From an uncultured Clostridia bacterium (GTDB taxonomy: Bacteria; Bacillota; Clostridia; TANB77; CAG-465): a DNA stretch of 39,089 bases. The notes below the pieces were generated by a model that had not been told where the DNA came from, did not search any database, and was given only the letters and a program-made list of their open reading frames with translations. Shown one piece after another: positions 25,118-32,107 of this stretch. The stretch is from NCBI GenBank assembly GCA_934130325.1, contig CAKOYA010000009.1:1-39089 (forward strand). Direction: 5' to 3'. The position numbers and the translations under genes are program-made. Position 1 is the first letter of the stretch; the number at the start of each line of letters is the position of its first letter.

Positions 25118-25972
25118 ATGAATAATGTCTTTGTTGATGTTTTGACTTCTGGTCAAGATTTTAAATTTAATTTTATAGAAAAAATTGAACTAAAATTATT
25201 TGGATTTGTATTAAGAGAAGATAAAATAATAAAAAGTGACAGTTTGTCTACTTTTTTTGTTGTGTTTGATTTAGAAAAGTTGGACCAAAGTAGTAAAAGC
25301 TTTAAAAAAATGTGTAGTCTATTAAAACGAAAAAAGAAGGAAAAAAACATCAATATAATCTTTAGTAGGAACATATCATTAAATACAAAATTAAAGAGCT
25401 TTTTTGTAAATAATATGAAAAGTGTTTGTATTGATTTTAATTATATAGAAGTAGAAAATAAATTAAAAGATCTTGATATGCAATATATATCAAGGTATAT
25501 ATTAGAAAAGAAAATAGATAAAAATAAATTTAAAATATTAATTACTATAGATAATATAAAAGACTTTGATTTAGAAAAAATTAAAGAATACATTTCAACT
25601 TATAAATTTGTCGATATATTAAAAACAAAAAACGTATCTAAATTTGATTATAATAAGTTGTCAAAGATAGTTGAAAACCTTAATAATGAATATGGGACTA
25701 GTATAGAGATTATACAAAAAAGGAATATTCAATGTTATGACTTTTATATGTTATATAGTCCTAATATAAAAGAGTATTTTAAATCTCATTATATCTTAAA
25801 TAGAAGAGCATATATACTTGATATAACAGACATTGATGATGACGTATTTAGCAAAGAATATAGAGCGTACCAAAAAAATAAACCATATTTAGATACACTC
25901 TTTAATAGATTAAATATTAATTTAGAGAGATTTGTAAAATCTGAGCTCGGTCTGTTATATATAAAATATTAA
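25118..25972 (+). CDS. hypothetical protein between cdaA and greA
   Basis: A 284-residue, Lys/Ile-rich, soluble protein with no signal peptide or membrane helix. I recognise no family. It has alternating short beta-like and helical segments (for example LSTFFVVFDLEKLD, NINIIFSRNISL, FKILITIDNIKDFDLEKI), suggesting an alpha/beta fold. The ATG follows GGAGGATATAT. It occupies the place where cdaR often lies but has none of the YbbR repeat sequence and no membrane anchor. Real coding is supported by the ribosome binding site and by the uninterrupted length. Confidence 0.7.
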   Translation: MNNVFVDVLTSGQDFKFNFIEKIELKLFGFVLREDKIIKSDSLSTFFVVFDLEKLDQSSKSFKKMCSLLKRKKKEKNINIIFSRNISLNTKLKSFFVNNMKSVCIDFNYIEVENKLKDLDMQYISRYILEKKIDKNKFKILITIDNIKDFDLEKIKEYISTYKFVDILKTKNVSKFDYNKLSKIVENLNNEYGTSIEIIQKRNIQCYDFYMLYSPNIKEYFKSHYILNRRAYILDITDIDDDVFSKEYRAYQKNKPYLDTLFNRLNINLERFVKSELGLLYIKY

Positions 25973-26012
25973 TTTTAATTGAAAAATATTAGCTTTTGAA
26001 AGGGGAATAAAA

Positions 26013-26492
26013 ATGGAAGAAAGAGAAATAATGTTAACAGAAGATGGATACAAGAAATTAGAAGAAGAATTAAAGTATTTAAGGGGACCTAAAAAAATGG
26101 AAGTGGCTGAAAGAATAAAGGTAGCAAGAGAATTTGGAGATATATCTGAAAACTCTGAGTATGATGATGCTAAAAATGAACAAGCATTACTTGAAGCTAA
26201 AATACTCGAAATAGAAAATACCTTAAGACATGCTAAAATAGTAGATGATGATGAAATATCAACTAGAAAAGTAAGTGTTGGTACGCTAGTAAAAGTTTAT
26301 GATTTTGAATTTGATGAGGAAGTTTCATATGGAATTGTAGGTGCTACAGAAGTTAATATGGCTGAAAATAAAATATCAAATGAATCTCCTGTAGGTAGGG
26401 CACTGTTAGGAAGAAAAAAAGGAGAAGAGTTTGATGTCGAAACACCAGGTGGAGTTTCAAAATACAAAATTTTATCAATAGAAAGGTTATAA
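26013..26492 (+). CDS. greA: transcription elongation factor GreA
   Basis: GreA rescues backtracked RNA polymerase by stimulating transcript cleavage. The 159-residue protein has the N-terminal coiled coil with the acidic tip (MLTEDGYKKLEEELKYL, REFGDISENSEYDDAKNEQ with D and E at the tip) and the C-terminal FKBP-like domain (VGTLVKVYD, ISNESPVGRALLGRKKGEE). A GAAAGGGG ribosome binding site lies upstream. It lies 23 bases upstream of lysS, a common clostridial pairing. Confidence 0.97.
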   Translation: MEEREIMLTEDGYKKLEEELKYLRGPKKMEVAERIKVAREFGDISENSEYDDAKNEQALLEAKILEIENTLRHAKIVDDDEISTRKVSVGTLVKVYDFEFDEEVSYGIVGATEVNMAENKISNESPVGRALLGRKKGEEFDVETPGGVSKYKILSIERL

Positions 26493-26515
26493 ATTTAGTA
26501 AAAGGAGGAATTGTT

Positions 26516-28018
26516 GTGGGCGAAATAAATGAATTAAGAAAAGTAAGAGAGGAAAAACAAGAAAAATTAGTACAAGCTGGTATAAATGTACGACCTGATA
26601 AATATAGTATAACACATTCTTTAAAAGATGCCAGAAATTTAGAAGAAGGTACTGTAGGTGTAAGGGTTGCAGGACGTGTAATGTCTAAAAGAAAAATGGG
26701 GAAAATTAGTTTTTTAGATTTAAGAGATGTAGAAGGAAGAATACAGCTTTGTATAAAAAAAGATGAAGTTGGAGAGGAAAAATATAAATTAATTCATGAA
26801 ACTTTAGATGTAGGAGATTTTATTGGTGTAGAAGGTGAAGTATTTACAACTCAAACTGGTGAGAAGACAATTAGAGTAAAAGAGTATACTTTTCTTGGTA
26901 AATCTTTAAGACCACTTCCAGAAAAATTTCATGGAATCACAAATCAGGACATGCTATATAGAGAAAGACATTTAGATTTAATAATGAACGACGAAACCAA
27001 AAAAAGATTTTTGCTTAGATCTAAGTTTATAAGACTTATGAGAAATTTTTTAGATTCAAAAGGATTTATAGAAGTAGAAACACCTGTACTTCAAAATAAT
27101 GCATCAGGAGCTACAGCAAGACCATTTATTACTCATCATAATACGTATAATTCAGATGTATATTTAAGAATTTCACCAGAACTTACACTAAAAAAATTAA
27201 TAATAGGTGGATTTACAAATATATATGAAATTGCAAGAGATTTTAGAAATGAAGGAATAAGTGTAAATCATTTACAAGATTTTACTATGATTGAAGGATA
27301 TAGTGCATACCTTAATTTTGAAGATAATATGAAACTAATGAAAGAGATGATAACATATATCTTTAATAATTTATTTGATGGTAATTTAAAAGTTAAAATT
27401 GGTGAGCAAGAGATTGATTTTGGCGGAGAATGGAAGGTAGTTTCATTTAGGGATCTTTTAATAAAAGATTGTGGTATAGATATAGATGAATTTCCTACTG
27501 CAGAAGAATTATTAAAAGAAATTAGAAAAAATAATATAGAATTAGAGGTTGAAAATTTGGAATCTTTGGGACGTGGAAATTTAATTGACCAATTATATAA
27601 AAAGGTAAGTAGACCAAAGATTGTTGAACCAACATTTTTGACAAATCATCCAATTGATTTATCTCCTTTAGCACGTGCAAATGATAATAATCCGTCGCTT
27701 ACTGATAGATTCCAACTTTTAGTAAATGGACAGGAGATTATAAATGGGTACTCTGAACTTGTAGATTCTGAGGAGCAAAAGAAAAGATTTATTGAACAAA
27801 ATCGTTTAAGAGAAAATGGTGATGATGAGGCTATGTCATATGATGCTGAGTATATTAAGGCAATGGAATATGGTATGCCACCAATTTCTGGATGGGGACT
27901 TGGAATAGACAGATTTTTGCAGTTCTTAACAAATTCATATAGCATTAGAGATGTTGTACTTTATCCACTTCTTAAAGCTAGAGAAAACGTTGAAATTGAT
28001 GATGGAGATGAAGAGTAA
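26516..28018 (+). CDS. lysS: lysyl-tRNA synthetase, class II
   Basis: LysRS charges tRNA-Lys. At 500 residues it has the normal length: OB-fold anticodon domain (about 55-150; GRVMSKRKMGKISFLDLRD), then the class II core with motif 1 RLMRNFLDSKGFIEVETPVL, motif 2 IYEIARDFRNEGISVNHLQDFTMIE and motif 3 GWGLGIDRFLQFLT near the end. GTG start after AAAGGAGGAAT. The terminator follows. Confidence 0.97.
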   Translation: MGEINELRKVREEKQEKLVQAGINVRPDKYSITHSLKDARNLEEGTVGVRVAGRVMSKRKMGKISFLDLRDVEGRIQLCIKKDEVGEEKYKLIHETLDVGDFIGVEGEVFTTQTGEKTIRVKEYTFLGKSLRPLPEKFHGITNQDMLYRERHLDLIMNDETKKRFLLRSKFIRLMRNFLDSKGFIEVETPVLQNNASGATARPFITHHNTYNSDVYLRISPELTLKKLIIGGFTNIYEIARDFRNEGISVNHLQDFTMIEGYSAYLNFEDNMKLMKEMITYIFNNLFDGNLKVKIGEQEIDFGGEWKVVSFRDLLIKDCGIDIDEFPTAEELLKEIRKNNIELEVENLESLGRGNLIDQLYKKVSRPKIVEPTFLTNHPIDLSPLARANDNNPSLTDRFQLLVNGQEIINGYSELVDSEEQKKRFIEQNRLRENGDDEAMSYDAEYIKAMEYGMPPISGWGLGIDRFLQFLTNSYSIRDVVLYPLLKARENVEIDDGDEE

Positions 28019-28030
28019 TATTATGTAAAA

Positions 28031-28068
28031 AAAGTATTCCGTATGTAAAATACATATGGAATATTTTT
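28031..28068 (+). terminator. lysS terminator
   Basis: A 16-bp stem (AAAGTATTCCGTATGT facing ACATATGGAATATTTT, two G-U pairs) with loop AAAAT and a T-run. Confidence 0.88.
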
Positions 28069-28106
28069 TGTTTTTCTTAATATAAATTATATAAAGGTGA
28101 TAATAT

Positions 28107-28724
28107 ATGTTAAGAAGGAAAAAAAATATGAAATTGAGCATGAGAAATACTATGCAAAGGCATAATATGTTAGAAACAAATCTAAGAAATATAAGATTAA
28201 AAAAAGGTGATGAAAACGAAGAAGTAAAACATTTACAGGAAATGTTAAGTGAAATTAGGGAATTTTATCCGTCAATAAAAAGTTTAGAAGTTGATGGAAA
28301 ATTTGGCGATAATACATATTTAGCAGTAAAAAGATTTCAAGAATTAATGGGAATATATGATACTGGTAATGTGGATATTAAGACATGGAACAAGTTAAAT
28401 TTAATATACACAAAGAAACATGCTTTAAAATCAAATGTAAGAGGAGAAATTAATGAAAATGAAAAAATAGAAGAAAAAGTCTTAAAAATTGGTAGTCAAG
28501 GGAAAAAAGTAACTGAATTACAGGAGTATATAAACAAAGTATCTATAATTTTTCCTGCAGTTTCAAAAGTAGAAATCAATGGGATATTTAATGACAAAAC
28601 ATATGAATCAGTTACCACTTTTCAAAGAATGTTTAATTTACAATCTGATGGAATAGTAGGTGAAATTACTTGGAATGCATTATATAATGCTTCATTAGGT
28701 AAGATGTTACCAACTATTAAATAA
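28107..28724 (+). CDS. protein with two peptidoglycan-binding (PG_binding_1) domains
   Basis: A 205-residue protein with two PF01471 domains, about 32-90 (LKKGDENEEVKHLQEMLS...VDGKFGDNTYLAVKRFQELMG) and about 125-195 (LKIGSQGKKVTELQEYI...INGIFNDKTYESVTTFQRMFNLQSDGIVGEITWNAL). There is no catalytic domain and no clear signal peptide; the N-terminus is very basic. It may bind cell wall or spore cortex, as do similar clostridial proteins, but export is not evident. The ribosome binding site is AAAGGTGAT. Confidence 0.85.
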   Translation: MLRRKKNMKLSMRNTMQRHNMLETNLRNIRLKKGDENEEVKHLQEMLSEIREFYPSIKSLEVDGKFGDNTYLAVKRFQELMGIYDTGNVDIKTWNKLNLIYTKKHALKSNVRGEINENEKIEEKVLKIGSQGKKVTELQEYINKVSIIFPAVSKVEINGIFNDKTYESVTTFQRMFNLQSDGIVGEITWNALYNASLGKMLPTIK

Positions 28725-28732
28725 TATTTATA

Positions 28733-28773
28733 AAATAAGGACATTGTTAAATTTAATGGCAGTGTCCTTATTT
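28733..28773 (+). terminator. hairpin after peptidoglycan-binding gene
   Basis: A 14-bp stem (AAATAAGGACATTG facing CAGTGTCCTTATTT, one G-U pair) but only a short T tract directly after it. Confidence 0.7.
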
Positions 28774-28790
28774 CACATGAGCATTTTTTC

Positions 28791-28819
28791 TTGACATTTA
28801 ACTCATTTATAGATATAAT
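28791..28819 (+). promoter_or_regulatory. consensus promoter of dCMP deaminase operon
   Basis: Perfect TTGACA at 28791-28796, a 17-base spacer, perfect TATAAT at 28814-28819. Confidence 0.93.
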
Positions 28820-28850
28820 GACGTTGTAAGAAGTGTGGGGGATGAAGAAA

Positions 28851-29378
28851 ATGTCTAGAAGAGATAAAATTAATTATTATTTAGATATGGCAGACACCGT
28901 ACAAAAAAGAGGAACTTGTATTAGAAGAAATTATGGGGCAGTAGTAGTAAAAAATGATGAAATAATTTCTACTGGATATACAGGAGCACCAAGAGGTAGA
29001 GTTAATTGTAGTGATTTAGGCTATTGTGCAAGACAAAAATTGGGCGTAAAAAGTGGTGAAAAATATGAACTATGTCGTAGTGTGCATGCTGAACAAAATG
29101 CTATAATAAGTGCAGCTAGGAAGGACTTAATTGGCGCAACTTTATATCTTGTTGGTAGAGAGAATAGTACAAATGAATACGTCTGTAATACTGATAGCTG
29201 TAGTATGTGTAAAAGGGTTATTATAAATTCTGGAATTGAGAAAGTTATTGCAAGAATAGATGAACAAGAGTATAAGGTAATAAATGTTAATGACTGGATA
29301 TGCTATGATGAAGTATTAGAAGAGAAAATAAAACCATTAATAGAAAATATAAGGGAGGAGAAAAATAATGTCAATTAA
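28851..29378 (+). CDS. deoxycytidylate (dCMP) deaminase, ComEB family
   Basis: dCMP deaminase converts dCMP to dUMP for thymidylate synthesis. The zinc site is visible: VHAEQNAI (His and the catalytic Glu) and CNTDSCSMCKRVIINSGI (the two zinc cysteines in S-C-S-M-C; family P-C-x-M-C). The N-terminal AVVVKNDEIISTGYTGAPRG is also typical. The start is set at ATG 28851, spaced from GGGGGATG; in-frame GTG 28833 and ATG 28842 overlap that site. The end overlaps trmL by 11 bases. Confidence 0.9.
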   Translation: MSRRDKINYYLDMADTVQKRGTCIRRNYGAVVVKNDEIISTGYTGAPRGRVNCSDLGYCARQKLGVKSGEKYELCRSVHAEQNAIISAARKDLIGATLYLVGRENSTNEYVCNTDSCSMCKRVIINSGIEKVIARIDEQEYKVINVNDWICYDEVLEEKIKPLIENIREEKNNVN

Positions 29379-29853
29379 TATTGTTTTAGTTGAACCTGAA
29401 ATTCCGCAAAATACAGGAAATATTGCCAGAACTTGTGCGGCTTTGGGTGCAACTCTTCATTTAATACATCCTTTAGGGTTTGATATTTCTGAGAAAGCTG
29501 TAAAAAGAGCTGGACTTGACTATTGGGACAAACTTGATATAGTTGAATATGAAAATTTAGAAGATTTCAAGAATAAAATTAAATCTGATAAAATATATCT
29601 GTTATCTACGAAATCTAAAAAAGTATATACAGATGTAAAATATGAAGACGGATGTTACATTGTATTTGGCCCTGAAACTAGAGGATTACCAGAAGATTAT
29701 ATACTTGAAAATTTTGAAAATGCAGTTAGGATTCCTATGAGAAAAAATATTAGGTCTTTAAATTTATCAAATGCCGTGGCAATAGTTGCATATGAGGTGG
29801 AAAGACAATTAGATTATTTAAATTTACAAGAGGTAAGTACGTATTTTGACTAA
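29368..29853 (+). CDS. trmL: tRNA (cytidine/uridine34-2'-O)-methyltransferase TrmL
   Basis: TrmL is a SPOUT enzyme that methylates the wobble ribose of tRNA-Leu. The 161-residue protein has the family motifs NIVLVEPEIPQNTGNIARTC, LDYWD, VFGPETRGLP and IPMRKNIRSLNLSNAVAIVAYE. GGGAGGAG is the ribosome binding site, located inside the end of the upstream gene. It probably depends on the dCMP deaminase promoter. Confidence 0.95.
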   Translation: MSINIVLVEPEIPQNTGNIARTCAALGATLHLIHPLGFDISEKAVKRAGLDYWDKLDIVEYENLEDFKNKIKSDKIYLLSTKSKKVYTDVKYEDGCYIVFGPETRGLPEDYILENFENAVRIPMRKNIRSLNLSNAVAIVAYEVERQLDYLNLQEVSTYFD

Positions 29854-29927
29854 TTTAGTATTGAATTAAAAAAATTGTTAATAATATTAATATTCTATTA
29901 TATCAAGAATTTTTTTATAAATTTGTA

Positions 29928-29956
29928 TTGACATTAAATTATAAATAGTGTATAAT
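29928..29956 (+). promoter_or_regulatory. promoter of tRNA-Met
   Basis: TTGACA at 29928-29933, a 17-base spacer, TATAAT at 29951-29956; the mature tRNA begins 20 bases downstream. Confidence 0.92.
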
Positions 29957-29975
29957 AATTTCTGTCAGTATAAGT

Positions 29976-30052
29976 GGCGGCATAGCTCAGTTGGCTAGAG
30001 CATACGGTTCATACCCGTAGTGTCGTAAGTTCGATTCTTACTGCCGCTACCA
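29976..30052 (+). tRNA. tRNA-Met(CAT), elongator
   Basis: A complete cloverleaf of 77 bases with the CCA encoded. The acceptor is GGCGGCA/TGCCGCT, and the anticodon loop TTCATAC lies on the stem TACGG/CCGTA. It has no GGG/CCC anticodon stem and no unpaired position 1-72, so it is elongator Met (a lysidine-modified Ile tRNA is the remaining alternative). It closely resembles the B. subtilis elongator. Confidence 0.93.
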
Positions 30053-30059
30053 ATAATTT

Positions 30060-30087
30060 ACATTTCCTTTTTTGGAAGTGTTTTTTT
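30060..30087 (+). terminator. tRNA-Met terminator
   Basis: An 8-bp stem ACATTTCC/GGAAGTGT (one G-U pair) with loop TTTTTT and seven T residues. Confidence 0.85.
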
Positions 30088-30092
30088 ATGAA

Positions 30093-30135
30093 AAAAGAAC
30101 TAAATGCATTCTTTTCATATGCATTTAGTTCTTTT
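30093..30135 (-). terminator. terminator of metal exporter gene
   Basis: A perfect 17-bp stem (AAAAGAACTAAATGCAT/ATGCATTTAGTTCTTTT) with a 9-base loop. On the minus strand it is followed by T residues. Confidence 0.9.
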
Positions 30136-30138
30136 CTG

Positions 30139-31002
30139 TTATATTAAAGAGATTAGAGTTATTATTACGCCAGATATAGAACCTATCATATATATACTTG
30201 CTAATACTTTTAAGTTTTGTTTTAAATTGTTATTCATCTTAAATAACACAATCAACCCTATTCCGGCACCTGTACAAAGTCCAGATATCATTGAACCAAA
30301 TGAAATGTTACCAGCAATGTATAATTCTGTTAAAAGTACAGAAGATGCACAGTTAGGAATCAAACCAATTAGTCCAGATATGAATGGTTGTAATATGTTA
30401 CCACTTAATAATATATTTGATAAGTTGTTTTCACCTATAAGAAATATTGCAGTATTTAAAACAAAGGTAACTATTAAAATAAATATAAATATGTTAGCTG
30501 TATGTCTTAGTGTAGGAATTAATATGCCTTTTTGATGTTCGCAGTCACAGTGTGAGCATACTGCATGCATGTGAGCTTGTGCATCTTTTAATTCATTTTG
30601 TATATTATGACTTTTTTTAAATATAAAGTCGATTATAATTCCTGCAAATATGGCTATTAGAAGTTTTACTCCAATAATTTTAAATATTTCAAAGCTTTTA
30701 TCTGGGTGAGATAAAAAGACAGGAATTGCTTCATCAGATGTTGAAAGAAAAACTGCAATCAATGTCCCAACAGTTATAACTCTACTAGAAAAGAAATTTG
30801 CAGCAGTTACTGAAAATCCACATTGTGGAACAATACCCAAAATAGCTCCTATTACTGGGCCAAATTTACCAGAGTTTTTTAATACCTTTTCTAATGTCTT
30901 AGAAGATTTATGCTCTATATACTCGATCAATAAGTATGACAGAAATAGAAAAGGAATTAATTTTATAGAATCTATGACTGTATCTAGTAATACGTCTAAC
31001 AT
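30139..31002 (-). CDS. ArsP_2-family heavy-metal exporter (putative manganese transporter)
   Basis: A 287-residue polytopic membrane protein with eight or more hydrophobic segments. The paired motifs IVPQCGFSVTAA and LIPNCASSVLLTEL mark the two repeated halves of the ArsP_2/DUF2899 family. A central cytoplasmic loop, AHMHAVCSHCDCEHQ, is rich in His and Cys and likely binds metal. Members are annotated as manganese or heavy-metal exporters; the ion is not determined. TAGGAGGATTT is the ribosome binding site. The only promoter visible upstream on this strand is that of tRNA-fMet, with a terminator between, and no manganese riboswitch fits in the short leader. Confidence 0.83.
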   Translation of the reverse strand: MLDVLLDTVIDSIKLIPFLFLSYLLIEYIEHKSSKTLEKVLKNSGKFGPVIGAILGIVPQCGFSVTAANFFSSRVITVGTLIAVFLSTSDEAIPVFLSHPDKSFEIFKIIGVKLLIAIFAGIIIDFIFKKSHNIQNELKDAQAHMHAVCSHCDCEHQKGILIPTLRHTANIFIFILIVTFVLNTAIFLIGENNLSNILLSGNILQPFISGLIGLIPNCASSVLLTELYIAGNISFGSMISGLCTGAGIGLIVLFKMNNNLKQNLKVLASIYMIGSISGVIITLISLI

Positions 31003-31023
31003 AATGAAATCCTCCTAAATATA

Positions 31024-31049
31024 TAAAAAAACAAGTCAAAAGACTTGTT
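31024..31049 (-). terminator. terminator/attenuator between tRNA-fMet and exporter gene
   Basis: An 8-bp stem AACAAGTC/GACTTGTT with a 4-base loop, followed on the minus strand by six T residues and, within 20 bases, by the exporter's ribosome binding site. Confidence 0.85.
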
Positions 31050-31055
31050 AAGATA

Positions 31056-31131
31056 TGGTTGCGGGAGGTAGACTCGAACTACCGACCTTTGGGTTATGAG
31101 CCCAACGAGCTGCCAACTGCTCTATCCCGCG
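31056..31131 (-). tRNA. initiator tRNA-fMet(CAT)
   Basis: A complete cloverleaf of 76 bases with the CCA encoded. Initiator features: C1 opposite A72 (CGCGGGA against TCCCGCA), a GGG/CCC anticodon stem (TTGGG/CCCAA) and anticodon loop CTCATAA. Confidence 0.96.
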
Positions 31132-31146
31132 ATTTGTTACACAAAT

Positions 31147-31175
31147 AGTATAATATAAAAATGTATTATTGTCAA
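31147..31175 (-). promoter_or_regulatory. promoter of tRNA-fMet
   Basis: On the minus strand: TTGACA (31175-31170), a 17-base spacer, TATACT (31152-31147). Confidence 0.9.
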
Positions 31176-31277
31176 TATATTTTCAAAAAAAAGTTTAAAA
31201 ATTATAATTATTATATTATATTTATGTAGTAATAATATTATTACACTAAATAGCAAAAACTAATTTTACATAAATAC

Positions 31278-31306
31278 TTGACAAAAAATATAAAAAGTGT
31301 TAATAT
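31278..31306 (+). promoter_or_regulatory. promoter of tandem small-protein genes
   Basis: TTGACA at 31278-31283, a 17-base spacer, TAATAT at 31301-31306 with a TGT extension. Confidence 0.85.
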
Positions 31307-31343
31307 GTATGTGTAAATTTTATTAAAAGGAGGCTTCATAATT

Positions 31344-31622
31344 ATGAATGCTTATTTTGTAGGTTTAGAGTGGATAACTGCAGTAGGTGGAGAAAATGAC
31401 TCATATGTTGTTAATAGACCACCAAAATTAATTTTGACATTAGTTTTTGATGGTCACTGTATGGTTCAAAGAGATATATATTACGACGTCAAGCAGTGTA
31501 CTGACAGAAAAATAACCAAAAATTTGAGACAGCTTTTAGCCGATAATTTTGAAAAGGAAAGGTTTATTATTGAAGACGATGAGATAACAAACTTATCTGA
31601 CATTCTTGAAAATATTCTTTAA
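31344..31622 (+). CDS. small protein, first of a tandem paralogous pair
   Basis: A 92-residue soluble protein, start MNAYFVGLEWITAVGG, middle LILTLVF...DIYYDV, then TDRKITKNLRQLLADNF and a C-terminal ITNLSDILENIL. It aligns along its length with the next gene (shared LxLTL, DIY-x-V, RKIT, L-x-x-x-F, NL-x-x-I). I recognise no family. Strong AAAGGAGG ribosome binding site and own promoter. Both copies keep the same layout, including the terminator that follows each. Confidence 0.72.
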   Translation: MNAYFVGLEWITAVGGENDSYVVNRPPKLILTLVFDGHCMVQRDIYYDVKQCTDRKITKNLRQLLADNFEKERFIIEDDEITNLSDILENIL

Positions 31623-31627
31623 AAAAT

Positions 31628-31663
31628 AAAAAGCAGATTCAAATATGAATCTGCTTTTTAAGA
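31628..31663 (+). terminator. terminator after first small paralogue
   Basis: A perfect 14-bp stem (AAAAAGCAGATTCA/TGAATCTGCTTTTT) with loop AATA; the T-run forms the end of the stem. Confidence 0.85.
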
Positions 31664-31691
31664 GGTAATATATATAGGAGGAATTTAGATA

Positions 31692-31973
31692 ATGAATGCA
31701 AGTTTCTTTAGTTTAGTTTGGTGTGAGTTAGGTGTAGATAATGGAAAAGTTGGGAGTAAAGGTAAGAAAAATCCAGCGTTAGTATTAACACTTGAGTTGG
31801 AAGAAAGAGGTATTTTTAAAGAAGACATTTATGGTGAAGTCAAAAAGTTAACTAAAAGAAAAATTACTAAATTATTTCGTGATAGACTTATTGAAGTTTT
31901 TATGCACGCTAGTTTTATTGTTTTAGATGAAAAAATTGTAAATTTAGAAGAAATTATAAAATGTGTACTTTAA
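31692..31973 (+). CDS. small protein, second of a tandem paralogous pair
   Basis: A 93-residue soluble protein, MNASFFSLVWCELGVD at the start, then ALVLTLELEERGIFKEDIYG, KLTKRKITKLFRDRL and KIVNLEEIIKCVL. It is a diverged tandem duplicate of the preceding gene. ATAGGAGGAAT precedes the ATG. No promoter is obvious in the 70-base gap beyond the terminator, so it may depend on readthrough. Function unknown. Confidence 0.72.
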   Translation: MNASFFSLVWCELGVDNGKVGSKGKKNPALVLTLELEERGIFKEDIYGEVKKLTKRKITKLFRDRLIEVFMHASFIVLDEKIVNLEEIIKCVL

Positions 31974-31994
31974 AGTTCTAACTTAAATTTGATA

Positions 31995-32032
31995 AAAAGT
32001 GGATTCATATATTAGAATCTGCTTTTATTTTT
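31995..32032 (+). terminator. terminator after second small paralogue
   Basis: A 12-bp stem (AAAAGTGGATTC facing GAATCTGCTTTT, two G-U pairs), then ATTTTTT. The right arm repeats the GAATCTGCTTTT of the first terminator, so the hairpin was duplicated with the gene. Confidence 0.85.
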
Positions 32033-32039
32033 TATAAAA

Positions 32040-32066
32040 TTAGCACTCTTATATTGACAGTGCTAA
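32040..32066 (+). promoter_or_regulatory. CIRCE operator (HrcA site) of htpG
   Basis: TTAGCACTC - 9 bases - CAGTGCTAA. This is the CIRCE inverted repeat (TTAGCACTC-N9-GAGTGCTAA) with one change, G to C at 32058. HrcA repression and heat induction are expected. Confidence 0.93.
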
Positions 32067-32082
32067 AAAAATGATATATAAT
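32054..32082 (+). promoter_or_regulatory. htpG promoter, overlapping CIRCE
   Basis: TTGACA at 32054-32059, a 17-base spacer, TATAAT at 32077-32082. The -35 lies inside the CIRCE site, and the C of TTGACA is the very base that departs from the CIRCE consensus. Confidence 0.9.
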
Positions 32083-32107
32083 ATCCGTTGAAAAGTGGAG
32101 GGATTTT

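Noticed and set aside
31003..31055. Manganese (yybP-ykoY) riboswitch before the metal exporter
   Set aside because: The space between tRNA-fMet and the start codon is only about 50 bases and is filled by a simple hairpin.
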